A stretch of DNA of 64,000 nucleotides, taken from the NCBI RefSeq assembly GCF_032595355.1, contig NZ_JASMWN010000004.1:209255-273254 (forward strand), given 5' to 3'. Under the pieces are notes generated by a model. It made no database searches. It saw nothing but the letters and a program-made list of their open reading frames with translations, and was not told the origin of the DNA. The stretch's first letter is position 1. Each line of letters begins with the position of its first letter. The position numbers and the translations under genes are program-made. Positions 51,885 to 59,969 of this stretch are shown in pieces. Source of the stretch: Sedimentitalea todarodis. Lineage in GTDB: Bacteria; Pseudomonadota; Alphaproteobacteria; Rhodobacterales; Rhodobacteraceae.

Positions 51885-52190
51885 ATGGGCGAAAAGACAT
51901 TGACGCGGATGGACCTGAGCGAAGCTGTTTTCCGAGAAGTCGGTCTTTCGAGAAACGAAAGTGCCCAGCTTGTTGAAAGCATGCTCGAGCATATGTCCGA
52001 TGCACTGGTGCGCGGAGAGCAGGTCAAGATTTCCTCTTTCGGCACCTTCAGCGTACGCGACAAGTCTGCCCGTATCGGACGAAACCCCAAGACCGGAGAA
52101 GAAGTCCCGATTCAACCCCGCCGCGTCCTGACCTTTCGCCCATCGCATCTGATGAAAGACCGGGTTGCAGCTGGCAACAAGAATTCCTGA
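51885..52190 (+). CDS. ihfA: integration host factor alpha subunit
   Basis: IHF bends DNA sharply at specific sites and shapes the nucleoid, recombination and transcription. The 101-residue HU-fold protein has LTRMDLSEAVFREVGLSRNE, VKISSFGTFSVRDKSARIGR (the conserved fold block) and NPKTGEEVPIQPRRVLTFRPS, with the proline of the DNA-intercalating arm (GRNPKTGEEVPI). The basic ends and length mark the alpha subunit rather than HU. The partner subunit gene is not in this window. It has its own promoter, and merR follows after 15 bases. Confidence 0.95.
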   Translation: MGEKTLTRMDLSEAVFREVGLSRNESAQLVESMLEHMSDALVRGEQVKISSFGTFSVRDKSARIGRNPKTGEEVPIQPRRVLTFRPSHLMKDRVAAGNKNS

Positions 52191-52205
52191 TCCGGAGTCG
52201 CACGT

Positions 52206-52991
52206 ATGACCAAGTCGCCTGACGCATTTCGCACAATCAGCGAAGTGGCGGATTGGCTGGGCATCCAGGCCCATGTCCTGCGTTTTTGGGAAAGCAAGTT
52301 CAGCCAGGTAAAACCGGTAAAGCGCGCCGGTGGGCGTCGGTACTACCGGCCAGCGGACATGCAATTGCTGGGAGGTATCAAGCAATTGCTGTACGAAGAC
52401 GGGCTGACAATCAAAGGCGTTCAGAAAATTCTGCGTGAACAGGGCGTTAATCATGTTTCTGCCCTGTCTGCCCCGCTAACGGAAAGCGCTGCCGACGACG
52501 GCGCGGCGATGCAGCACCGCGAAGATCAGGTTTCCGAGGCCCCTGTAACAACCGCAGATCAGCCAGTCTCGCCGGCCGAAGTTGCAAACGAGGTTGTGCC
52601 AACGGTCTCGCCCGAGCCCGAAATCGCACCAGACGACGATGGCGCAAACGATCAGGAACAACTGCCTTTGCCTGCGTTCACACACCGGCAGGCAGTTGAG
52701 CAAGCGGCTCCGACAGCAGCGACCACCGCCGCCAACGAAGACCCGGTTGAGACACCGGCGGAGGTGACTGCCCCCGCCACGCCAACTGAGGCCCCTGCCC
52801 GACCTGCGGAACCGGCTGCCCTTGTCGTGGATGCGCCAGATCCGCCTGACGAAGACGAAATCCCCTACAAACCGGGGCTTCTGGTCGATCTGGTAAAGTT
52901 CGGCTCCCTTCGTGCGGAGCAGGTGAGCGCTGCGAAACCCTTGGTCCGGGCATTGGATGAGTGGCTGGAAAAAGTGTCCGGCGCGGCATAG
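52206..52991 (+). CDS. MerR-family regulator with long linker and conserved C-terminal tail
   Basis: A 261-residue protein with an N-terminal MerR winged-helix domain (about 5-75: TISEVADWLGIQAHVLRFWE, RRYYRPADMQLLGGIKQLLY). A long Ala/Pro/Glu/Thr-rich linker (about 90-215) follows, then a short conserved end, PYKPGLLVDLVKFGSLRAEQ. Ordinary MerR proteins have only a short effector region, so the tail is distinctive; it is known beside ihfA in alphaproteobacteria. No metal-binding cysteines are seen, so it is unlikely to be a metal sensor. The target genes are unknown. Confidence 0.88.
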   Translation: MTKSPDAFRTISEVADWLGIQAHVLRFWESKFSQVKPVKRAGGRRYYRPADMQLLGGIKQLLYEDGLTIKGVQKILREQGVNHVSALSAPLTESAADDGAAMQHREDQVSEAPVTTADQPVSPAEVANEVVPTVSPEPEIAPDDDGANDQEQLPLPAFTHRQAVEQAAPTAATTAANEDPVETPAEVTAPATPTEAPARPAEPAALVVDAPDPPDEDEIPYKPGLLVDLVKFGSLRAEQVSAAKPLVRALDEWLEKVSGAA

Positions 52992-53012
52992 GACAATTCC
53001 GGTGATTCCCTC

Positions 53013-53040
53013 TTGCTCCCGGTCTGAAAACCGGTATGAA
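53013..53040 (+). promoter_or_regulatory. candidate promoter of tRNA-Pro
   Basis: TTGCTC (53013-53018) and TATGAA (53035-53040) are separated by 16 bases, and the tRNA begins 12 bases later, the usual distance for a short 5' leader. The spacer CCGGTCTGAAAACCGG is also an imperfect inverted repeat. Confidence 0.5.
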
Positions 53041-53051
53041 CGGCCCATCGT

Positions 53052-53128
53052 CGGGCTATGGCGCAGCCTGGTAGCGCGTCCGTCTGGGGGACGGAAGGTC
53101 GCAGGTTCGAGTCCTGCTAGCCCGACCA
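53052..53128 (+). tRNA. tRNA-Pro (anticodon GGG)
   Basis: A 77-base tRNA. The acceptor stem CGGGCTA pairs with TAGCCCG, followed by A and an encoded CCA. The D arm is GCGC...GCGC. The anticodon stem is TCCGT/ACGGA around the loop CTGGGGG, giving anticodon GGG for codon CCC. The T arm contains GGTTCGAGTCC. All four stems pair cleanly. It sits alone between merR and the dCTP deaminase gene, with no integrase or duplicated 3' end nearby. Confidence 0.95.
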
Positions 53129-53171
53129 AATCATACCGACGATTTCCCCCCCGATCGCCATGGGGAACAAG

Positions 53172-54245
53172 ATGACAGGCGTAAGTCCGAATCAGCAGAT
53201 CACCGCGATGCTGGAGAGTGGGGCGATTTCCGCCACGATGCCCATTGCATCCGGGCAGATCCAACCTGCCAGCCTTGATCTGCGCCTCGGCAACGTCGCC
53301 TATCGTGTCCGCGCCTCGTTTCTCGCCGGACCCGGACGCACCGTGCGCGAGCGGATGGCGGATTTCACCATGCATGAGATCGACCTGAGCGGTGGCGCGG
53401 TGCTGGAAAAGGGCTGCGTCTATGTCGTGCCGCTCATGGAGAGCCTCGCCCTGCCCGCCAATATGTCGGGCGCTGCCAGCGCAAAATCATCCATCGGGCG
53501 TCTTGACTTGCTGACCCGCATCATCACCGATCGCGGCCTTGAATTTGATCGGGTCGCGCCAGGGTATCACGGCCAGCTTTATGTTGAAATCTGCCCTCAG
53601 AGCTTTTCCGTCATCGCCCGCACTGGCCAGATGCTGAACCAGATCATCTTTCGCACCGGCAAGACGGTGATTGACGATGACGACCTGCGCGACATCCATG
53701 CGGCCACGCCCATCGTGTCCGGAGAGGCGGTGATTTCGGATGGGCTTGGCTTTTCCGTCGATCTGCGGCCCGAGACCGGAACGCTGGTCGGCTATCGGGC
53801 CAAGCCCCATACCGGGGTGATCGATCTCGCCCGGCTGAACCACTACGCCCCGGACGATTTCTGGGAGCCAGTGCGCACCGACACGGGCTGGATCATTCTC
53901 GATCCCGGCGCATTCTATATTCTGGTGAGCCGCGAGGCGATTTCGATCCCGCCGCATTGTGCCGCCGAGATGGCGCCTTATCTTGCCATGGTCGGAGAGT
54001 TCCGGGTGCATTACGCGGGCTTTTTCGACCCCGGCTTTGGCTATGCACCGGCGGGCGGCGCAGGTTCACGCGGGGTGTTGGAGGTACGCTGCCACGAAGC
54101 GCCGTTCGTTTTGGAACATGGTCAGATCGTCGGCAAGCTGGTCTATGAACGGATGGCAGAGGTGCCAACACAGCTTTACGGTGCGGGAATTTCTTCGAAT
54201 TACCAAGGTCAGGGGCTCAAGCTGTCCAAGCACTTCCGCTCCTGA
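53172..54245 (+). CDS. dcd: 2'-deoxycytidine 5'-triphosphate deaminase, double-length form
   Basis: It converts dCTP to dUTP, the feed for dTMP synthesis. At 357 residues it is about twice the usual dCTP deaminase and consists of two dUTPase-fold halves. In the first, GQIQPASLDLRLGNVAYRVRAS, AKSSIGRLDLLTRI and GYHGQLYVEICPQSF appear. In the second, GFSVDL, LDPGAFYILVSREAISIPPH and EFRVHYAGFFDPGFGY appear. This long form is typical of alphaproteobacteria. I chose the ATG at 53172, with GGGGAACAAG before it, over 53160. It starts 43 bases after the tRNA. Confidence 0.88.
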   Translation: MTGVSPNQQITAMLESGAISATMPIASGQIQPASLDLRLGNVAYRVRASFLAGPGRTVRERMADFTMHEIDLSGGAVLEKGCVYVVPLMESLALPANMSGAASAKSSIGRLDLLTRIITDRGLEFDRVAPGYHGQLYVEICPQSFSVIARTGQMLNQIIFRTGKTVIDDDDLRDIHAATPIVSGEAVISDGLGFSVDLRPETGTLVGYRAKPHTGVIDLARLNHYAPDDFWEPVRTDTGWIILDPGAFYILVSREAISIPPHCAAEMAPYLAMVGEFRVHYAGFFDPGFGYAPAGGAGSRGVLEVRCHEAPFVLEHGQIVGKLVYERMAEVPTQLYGAGISSNYQGQGLKLSKHFRS

Positions 54246-54264
54246 AGACGCCTGCACAGCTCTC

Positions 54265-54507
54265 TTACAGTTTGGTGATACGTGAGGTGCGGCTTGCCAT
54301 CTGCACGGCGCGTTTGGCCTGGCGTTGCTGCTCGGTCATATTAGGCTGATTGCCCGCGTTCTGTTGCGCCTGCGCCTCGCCGTCCTTGGATGCGGTACGT
54401 CGGCGGGAGAAATCCGAGGCAGCACCAATACCGGCGTTGACCCCCTTGTGAATGGCCTTTCGCATCAGGATGCGCACCACCATGTTGATAACCTGATTCA
54501 TGTTCAT
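54265..54507 (-). CDS. small hypothetical protein
   Basis: An 80-residue protein that I do not recognise. MNMNQVINMVVRILMRKAI is a short amphipathic or hydrophobic start, KGVNAGIGAASDFSRRR follows, and the rest is polar, with QAQQNAGNQPNMTEQQRQAKR and a basic end. It could be a peripheral membrane or nucleic-acid-binding protein, but nothing in it decides. It lies 66 bases after the scpB stop on the same strand, in the place where many related genomes have tatA. It lacks the TatA hydrophobic helix and hinge and is not TatA. In-frame ATG at 54501 is an alternative start. Confidence 0.6.
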   Translation of the reverse strand: MNMNQVINMVVRILMRKAIHKGVNAGIGAASDFSRRRTASKDGEAQAQQNAGNQPNMTEQQRQAKRAVQMASRTSRITKL

Positions 54508-54573
54508 GCCGAATCCCTAACTTGTTTGCACATACATATGCCGGATTTCGTCAATTTCAGCGTGTAGATAGTA

Positions 54574-55239
54574 TCAATCTTCAAACAATTCCGGCTGTCC
54601 CGCGCTGATCTCATCTTCGTCGTCGCCTCCGTCGCCCATCGTGGGAAGCGCGCTCAGCGGCAATCGGCTTTCCAGAAGGCCCGCAGATCGCAGTTCCTTG
54701 AGCCCGGGAAGATCGCGCGCGCTCTCCAGGCCGAAATGATCAAGAAACTCGGGCGTGACAACAAATGTCACCGGTCGCCCGGGTGTCATCTTGCGCCGCC
54801 CGAACCGAATCCACTCCATTTCCAGCAACTGATCCACTGTGCCGCGCGATACCGATACGCCCCGGATTTCCTCGATCTCGGCCCGTGTCACCGGTTGATG
54901 ATAGGCGATGATCGCCAGAGTTTCGATGGCCGCGCGGCTGAGTTTGCGGGTTTCCACGGTTTCCTTCTGCATGAGAAACCCGAGATCGGGAGCGGTTCGG
55001 ATCGCCCAAGCGTCGCCCACCTTGAGCACTTGCACGCCGCGCCCTTCATAGCGTTTGCGCAGACGTGCCAGCGCCTCTGCCGCGTCGCAACCGTGCGGCA
55101 TCCGCGCCTCGAGATCGCGCACTGTCACCGGTTCCGCGCTGGCGAACAGCACCGCCTCGACCATGCGTTCCTGCTCACCCATCGGCGGCGCCTGAAACAG
55201 GCTCTCTGACGGGGTATCTGCTGCACTTTCCTGGGTCAC
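54574..55239 (-). CDS. scpB: segregation and condensation protein B
   Basis: ScpB is the winged-helix partner of ScpA and Smc in the bacterial condensin complex. The 221-residue protein has EQERMVEAVLFASAEPVTVR and RKLSRAAIETLAIIAYHQPV, followed by ITRAEIEEIRGVSVSRGTVDQLLE-like residues in the second winged helix, all standard. The start is GTG at 55239, overlapping the scpA stop as GTGA. The C-terminal tail is acidic (DGGDDEDEISAGQPELFED). The genes upstream are scpA and nagZ. Confidence 0.94.
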   Translation of the reverse strand: MTQESAADTPSESLFQAPPMGEQERMVEAVLFASAEPVTVRDLEARMPHGCDAAEALARLRKRYEGRGVQVLKVGDAWAIRTAPDLGFLMQKETVETRKLSRAAIETLAIIAYHQPVTRAEIEEIRGVSVSRGTVDQLLEMEWIRFGRRKMTPGRPVTFVVTPEFLDHFGLESARDLPGLKELRSAGLLESRLPLSALPTMGDGGDDEDEISAGQPELFED

Positions 55240-56027
55240 GAGCCTTCATCTTTCCTGCGCAACTGTATCGGGGAAAAGCATTCCGATTGCCGAATTTCCA
55301 GATGCCCCTCCTTTACCAGTTCAAGCGATGCGGCAAAAGTCGACGCCGTGGCCGAGCGGCGGCGCATTGGGTCGCCATCCCATCCCTCGGGCATATAGGT
55401 CGTAAGGTCTGTCCATGTCCCCGCAAAGCCGATCAGGGGCCGCATCCGGTCCAGCGCCTGTTCCATGGTAAAGACCGACTCCCGATCCATGACAAAGGGG
55501 CGAAATTCATCCCGGGTGCGGATGCGGGCATAGCCCTGCATCAGGTCAAGCAAGGTTGCGGTATAGGTCACCGTCTTGATCCGGGTCACGTCCTCGGCCT
55601 GGCCACGGGCAAAGAAATCACGCCCCAACCGATCCCGCCCCATCAGGCGCGCCGCCGCATCGCGCATCGCCTGAAGTCGTTCGAGTTGAAAGGCCAGATG
55701 CGCCGCAAGCTCTTCGCCGGATGGCCCCTCTTCGGTGGGATCGGGCGGCAGCAACAACCGCGATTTCAGGAACGCCAGCCAGGCCGCCATCACCAGATAG
55801 TCAGCGGCAAGTTCGAGCCGCAGGGCCTTGGCCTTTTCGACAAAGCCCAGGTATTGCCGCGCCAGTTGCAAGACCGAGATCTTGCGCAGGTCGACCTTTT
55901 GCGTCCGCGACAGGGTCAGCAGCACGTCCAGCGGGCCTTCAAAGCCATCGACATCGACAATCAGCGCCTCGGCGGCCACGCGTTCGGCCACCGACATCGT
56001 GTCTTCCTGAAAGGGAGTCTCAGCCAT
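55236..56027 (-). CDS. scpA: segregation and condensation protein A
   Basis: ScpA is the kleisin that bridges the Smc heads and binds ScpB. The 263-residue protein has the kleisin N-terminal block DVDGFEGPLDVLLTLSRTQKVDL, then AADYLVMAAWLAFLKSRLLLPP, and ends with a winged-helix segment (RRRSATASTFAASLELVKEG; HLEIRQSECFSPIQLR). The ATG at 56027 overlaps the nagZ 3' end by 8 bases. Another ATG at 55994 is possible but would remove only the variable first residues. The scpA-scpB overlap (GTGA) fits a protein pair made in fixed proportion. Confidence 0.94.
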   Translation of the reverse strand: MAETPFQEDTMSVAERVAAEALIVDVDGFEGPLDVLLTLSRTQKVDLRKISVLQLARQYLGFVEKAKALRLELAADYLVMAAWLAFLKSRLLLPPDPTEEGPSGEELAAHLAFQLERLQAMRDAAARLMGRDRLGRDFFARGQAEDVTRIKTVTYTATLLDLMQGYARIRTRDEFRPFVMDRESVFTMEQALDRMRPLIGFAGTWTDLTTYMPEGWDGDPMRRRSATASTFAASLELVKEGHLEIRQSECFSPIQLRRKDEGS

Positions 56028-57024
56028 AGACCTTTCCGCTCATCAAGCGGTGAAGGTCGGCTTCGCAGGCCGGAATGTCAAGTTCCGCCGGGTCACGCCG
56101 GGCGGCCAGCGCGGCCTCGGCACGCGTCTGGGCGGCAGCGGTCATTTCTCCTGCCGCGTCTGCCACCTCTGCCCGTTCCGCGATCGTCCCGTTGCAGTGC
56201 AGGATGACATCACACCCCGCCGCGATGGCCGCGCGCGAAAGGTCGGTCAACGATCCGGACAGCGCCTTCATCGAGATGTCATCGGTCATGATCAGCCCGT
56301 CAAACCCGATTTGTTCGCGGATTACCGCCATCATCCGGAGCGAAATCGTGGCCGGTTGCTCATCGAACGCGTCATATACCAGATGCGCCGTCATCCCCAT
56401 CGGCAGGTCGTTGAGCGCTCGAAACGGTGCAAAATCGGTGTCGTCCAGTGCTTCGGCATTCACCGACACATGCGGCAGGTCAAAGTGGCTGTCCTGCGTC
56501 GCGCGGCCATGGCCCGGAATGTGCTTGACCACAGGCAAGACTCCGCCCGCCAGCATCCCGTCGGCAGCGGCGCGACCAATTTGCGCGATGCGGTCAGGCT
56601 CTTCGCCATAACATCTATTCATCAGGAACGGATGGGTCTGCGGCCCCGCCACATCGACCATCGGCGCGCAATTGCTGTCGATCCCCAACGCGCGCAATTC
56701 ATGCGCGATCAGCCGATAGCGCAGGTACATCGCCCGTTCGGCTCCGTCGCCGGCGTTGGCGACATGTTCGAGAGGCGGCAGCCATTGGCGTGCCAAAGGC
56801 GGGCGAAGACGTTGCACGCGCCCGCCTTCCTGATCGATGGTAATCGGCGCTTCACGCCCGACGGCCTCGCGAAAGTCGGCACAGAGCGCGCGGATCTGGT
56901 CGGGTGTTTCGAGATTGCGGGCAAACAGGATGAAACCGAACGGGTTCACCTCGCGAAAGAACGCCTTTTCGTCCGCACTCAGCCGGAGACCGTCAGCATC
57001 AAGGATCGTCGCGCCGAAACTCAT
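56020..57024 (-). CDS. nagZ: beta-N-acetylhexosaminidase, GH3
   Basis: NagZ removes GlcNAc from 1,6-anhydro-muropeptides in the cytosol during peptidoglycan recycling. The 334-residue protein has GFILFARNLETPDQIRALC, ITIDQEGGRVQRL, NCAPMVDVAGP, the signature VVKHIPGHGRATQDSHFDLP (about 163) and MTDDISMKAL (about 245), whose first Asp is the nucleophile. No signal peptide is seen, as expected. The ATG at 57024 overlaps the SPOR-gene stop as ATGA; the frame opens further to 57075 inside that gene. AnmK (40977-42101) uses the product of this enzyme in the pathway. Confidence 0.96.
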   Translation of the reverse strand: MSFGATILDADGLRLSADEKAFFREVNPFGFILFARNLETPDQIRALCADFREAVGREAPITIDQEGGRVQRLRPPLARQWLPPLEHVANAGDGAERAMYLRYRLIAHELRALGIDSNCAPMVDVAGPQTHPFLMNRCYGEEPDRIAQIGRAAADGMLAGGVLPVVKHIPGHGRATQDSHFDLPHVSVNAEALDDTDFAPFRALNDLPMGMTAHLVYDAFDEQPATISLRMMAVIREQIGFDGLIMTDDISMKALSGSLTDLSRAAIAAGCDVILHCNGTIAERAEVADAAGEMTAAAQTRAEAALAARRDPAELDIPACEADLHRLMSGKVYG

Positions 57025-57989
57025 CTGGTGACAACCGGGATGCAGTCTGCCTTTTCCGCAACCAGAACAGAACAAAAGCGCCGTGCCTCGGCCAGATCGT
57101 CAAAACCCATCGCCCGCAGGCGATAGAACGTGCGCCCGCCACTGTTGGCCTTCTGCACGACGCGCGATTTGCCGTTCATGTAATCGCTGAACGTGCTGGC
57201 GAGCCTGTCCCATTCCTGCCGCGCAAGGTCAGCACTTTCAAAGGCACCAAGCTGCGCAAGCCGGGTTCCGACCGGCAGGCTGTCAGGATCAACATCCAGC
57301 CCCGGTTTCAGCGCAACCGGCGTCACAACCGCCCTCTCGCCCGACGCACGGATCGGGCGGGGTTTCGGGCGCAACGACCGGGCCGGACCCGGGCCGGTCA
57401 CATCCGCAGGCGTCGCATTTGCATCGTCGCTGGCAATTGCCGCCTGCGCCGAGGCGACGTCGGCCGGCTGCTCTACCCGTGCCGAAGCTTTGACAACCGT
57501 GGTGTCCGCCTGCTCGTCAGAGCCAGACAGGACACCCGCAAGCAGGCGGTCGACCATTGAACTGACAGTGCCGGGATCGGGCGCCCTTTCGGTGGTTTCC
57601 GGTTTCTCGGCCATGATCTCTTCGCCGGGTTTTGCGGGCTGATCCTCGTCGGCTAGGTCAACCGGTCGCGGTGCAAGAATGAGCCGGTCTGCCGGAGCCT
57701 CGGCCGTGCCCTGTGCTGCCACCGCATTTACCGCCAGCCCCTGATGGTCGGCAGGCAGGCCACCCGGGTTATCCGGCTGCACCCTCATTGGCCCTTCGAC
57801 CGCGCGCACAACCGGAACACCGCTGACGTCGCGCATGACCAGTTGATATCCCCACATGCCGATCCCCGCGATCAGTGCCAGGGACGCCGCTGCGCCCAGC
57901 ACGTTCAGCGCCGCACCAAAGGGCGCCCCGCCTTGATCACCAGAGGAATCCTGTTCACCCACGTCATGCGTGGAATAGAGTTCTGCCAT
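57021..57989 (-). CDS. SPOR-domain membrane protein
   Basis: A 322-residue protein with one N-terminal membrane helix (about 28-50: ALNVLGAAASLALIAGIGMWG), a long Ala/Pro/Glu/Asp-rich linker, and a C-terminal SPOR domain (about 240-322) with GTRLAQLGAFESADLARQEW and TFYRLRAMGFDDLAEARRFC. SPOR domains bind peptidoglycan stripped of stem peptides, mostly at division sites, so the C-terminus should lie in the periplasm. GTGAGGCGG precedes the ATG at 57989; the GTG at 58013 is a weaker start. It overlaps nagZ, which acts on the same polymer after degradation. Confidence 0.88.
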   Translation of the reverse strand: MAELYSTHDVGEQDSSGDQGGAPFGAALNVLGAAASLALIAGIGMWGYQLVMRDVSGVPVVRAVEGPMRVQPDNPGGLPADHQGLAVNAVAAQGTAEAPADRLILAPRPVDLADEDQPAKPGEEIMAEKPETTERAPDPGTVSSMVDRLLAGVLSGSDEQADTTVVKASARVEQPADVASAQAAIASDDANATPADVTGPGPARSLRPKPRPIRASGERAVVTPVALKPGLDVDPDSLPVGTRLAQLGAFESADLARQEWDRLASTFSDYMNGKSRVVQKANSGGRTFYRLRAMGFDDLAEARRFCSVLVAEKADCIPVVTR

Positions 57990-58073
57990 GTCCGCCTCAC
58001 TGCCCTTGTGCACCGATAATGTGGTGCGATGGGTTCTCGTTGCTGCCTCGGACCGGCGTTTCGGGCGAAATTG

Positions 58074-59819
58074 TTATCGCATCTCCTGCGCCGGTGTAAC
58101 GCCGAGAATACCAAGACCTGCGGAAATAACAACGGAAACGGCACGGGCAAGCGCCATTTTTGACTGGCTGGTGGCGAAATCGCCCTCTTGAATGAACCGC
58201 AAGTCGGTCAATTCGTTGCCCCGGTTCCACAGCGCATGGAAGTCACCGGCGAGTTCATAGAGGTAGAACGCGATGCGATGCGGCTCGTTCGTGCGGGCCG
58301 CGATTTCGACCAGACGCGGCCATTCCGCCAGCTTCTTGGCGACGTTCAGTTCAGCTTCGTGGTCCAGCACTGTCAGGTCAGCACCCGTCAGCGCAGAGCC
58401 ATCGGTCGCGATCCCGGCCTCTGCCGCCCGCCGCATCACGCTCATCACACGGGCATGCGCATATTGTACATAAAACACCGGGTTTTCGCGCGATTGTTCC
58501 AGCACCTTGTCAAAATCAAAATCCAGCGGTGCATCATTCTTGCGCGTCAGCATGACAAAGCGTGTCACATCCGCCCCGACCCGATCCACCACATCGCGCA
58601 GCGTCACGAAATTGCCGGCGCGCTTGGACATCTTGAACGGCTCGCCGTCCTTGAAGAGACGCACGAGCTGCGCGAGCTTGATATCCAGCGGCACGGTGCC
58701 ACCAGACAGCGCAGAAACCGCCGCCTTCATCCGCTTGACATAGCCGCCATGATCGGCCCCGAACACATCAATAAGTGCGTCGAACCCTCTGGAAACCTTG
58801 TCATAATGATAGGCGATGTCCGGCGCGAAATAAGTCCAGCCGCCATCCGACTTCATGATCGGGCGGTCGACGTCGTCGCCGTGATCGGTTGATTTGAACA
58901 GCGTCTGCTCGCGCGGCTCCCAGTCTTCGGGCGTCTTGCCCTTGGGGGGTTCCAACACACCGCGATAGATCAGCCCCTTGCCCCGCAAGTCCTCGATCGC
59001 GGCTTCGATCCGTCCGGTGCCGTAAAGGGATTTCTCGGAAAAGAACACGTCCATTTCGATGCCCAACGACGCAAGATCGGCACGAATGAGCTTCATCATC
59101 GCATCGGTCGCATGATCGCGCAGTGTTTCGAGCCAGACGCTCTCGGGTTGATCGACCCAGATATCGCCTTTTTCCGCCGCCAGTTCCTCGCCCACCGGGA
59201 TCAGATAGTCGCCGGGATAGGTGCCGTCCTCGAATGCGACCTCCTGCCCCAGTGCTTCGAGATAGCGCAGGTAGACGGACCGCGCGAGCACATCGACCTG
59301 CGCCCCGCCGTCGTTGATATAGTATTCGCGCGTGACATCATGGCCGGCAAACTGCAGCAGGCTGGCGAGCGCATCGCCAAACACCGCGCCGCGCGTATGA
59401 CCAACATGCAGCGGACCGGTGGGGTTGGCGCTGACAAACTCGACATTGACCTTTCGGCCCTGCCCCATCTCCGAACGGCCAAAATCCGTACCGGTTTGCA
59501 GGACCTCACCAATTACCCCCTGCCAGACCGCCGGGGCGAGGCGCAGGTTCAGAAACCCCGGCCCTGCCACGTCTGCGGATTGGACACGGATATCCGCGAC
59601 CAGCTTGCCCGCAAGCATCTGGGCGATATCGCGGGGTTTCATCCGGGCGGGTTTGGCAAGCACCATGGCGGCGTTGGTCGCCATATCCCCATGCGCCGGA
59701 TCCCGTGGAGGTTCGACCGCGACATTCGTGAAATCCAGACCATCCGGCAACGCGCCCTCCGCCACCATGGCATCAAGGCTGTGCAGTACAAGCGTGCGAA
59801 TATCGGCAAACAGATTCAT
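58074..59819 (-). CDS. argS: arginyl-tRNA synthetase
   Basis: A 581-residue class I synthetase for tRNA-Arg. The N-terminal domain (VAVEPPRDPAHGDMATNAAMVLA) binds the tRNA D loop. SANPTGPLHVGHTRGAVFGD has the HIGH-type site HVGH (about 140). GEPFKMSKRAGNFVTLRDVV (about 392) carries the KMSK loop. The C-terminal DALR-type domain includes PVFYVQYAHARVMSVMRR and FYLYELAGDFHALWNRG. The gap to the SPOR gene start is 84 bases on the same strand. dgt lies upstream, 150 bases away. Confidence 0.97.
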   Translation of the reverse strand: MNLFADIRTLVLHSLDAMVAEGALPDGLDFTNVAVEPPRDPAHGDMATNAAMVLAKPARMKPRDIAQMLAGKLVADIRVQSADVAGPGFLNLRLAPAVWQGVIGEVLQTGTDFGRSEMGQGRKVNVEFVSANPTGPLHVGHTRGAVFGDALASLLQFAGHDVTREYYINDGGAQVDVLARSVYLRYLEALGQEVAFEDGTYPGDYLIPVGEELAAEKGDIWVDQPESVWLETLRDHATDAMMKLIRADLASLGIEMDVFFSEKSLYGTGRIEAAIEDLRGKGLIYRGVLEPPKGKTPEDWEPREQTLFKSTDHGDDVDRPIMKSDGGWTYFAPDIAYHYDKVSRGFDALIDVFGADHGGYVKRMKAAVSALSGGTVPLDIKLAQLVRLFKDGEPFKMSKRAGNFVTLRDVVDRVGADVTRFVMLTRKNDAPLDFDFDKVLEQSRENPVFYVQYAHARVMSVMRRAAEAGIATDGSALTGADLTVLDHEAELNVAKKLAEWPRLVEIAARTNEPHRIAFYLYELAGDFHALWNRGNELTDLRFIQEGDFATSQSKMALARAVSVVISAGLGILGVTPAQEMR

Positions 59820-59969
59820 CTCGGGATCCTCAGGGCTTTGGCGCGGTGTATCATGCGCGCCGGGACGGTCAATGCTCCGCTTCTCCGGCCCTTCACGACT
59901 TTCCGGTATCCCGGGTCGCCTTCATCCCTCAATTGACGCGGGGGCGGCACTGCACACGGTTCAGGTACG

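Noticed and set aside
53052..53128. Integration site of a genomic island at the tRNA-Pro 3' end
   Set aside because: No integrase gene, no direct repeat of the tRNA 3' end and no change in gene type follow; the next gene is an ordinary dCTP deaminase.
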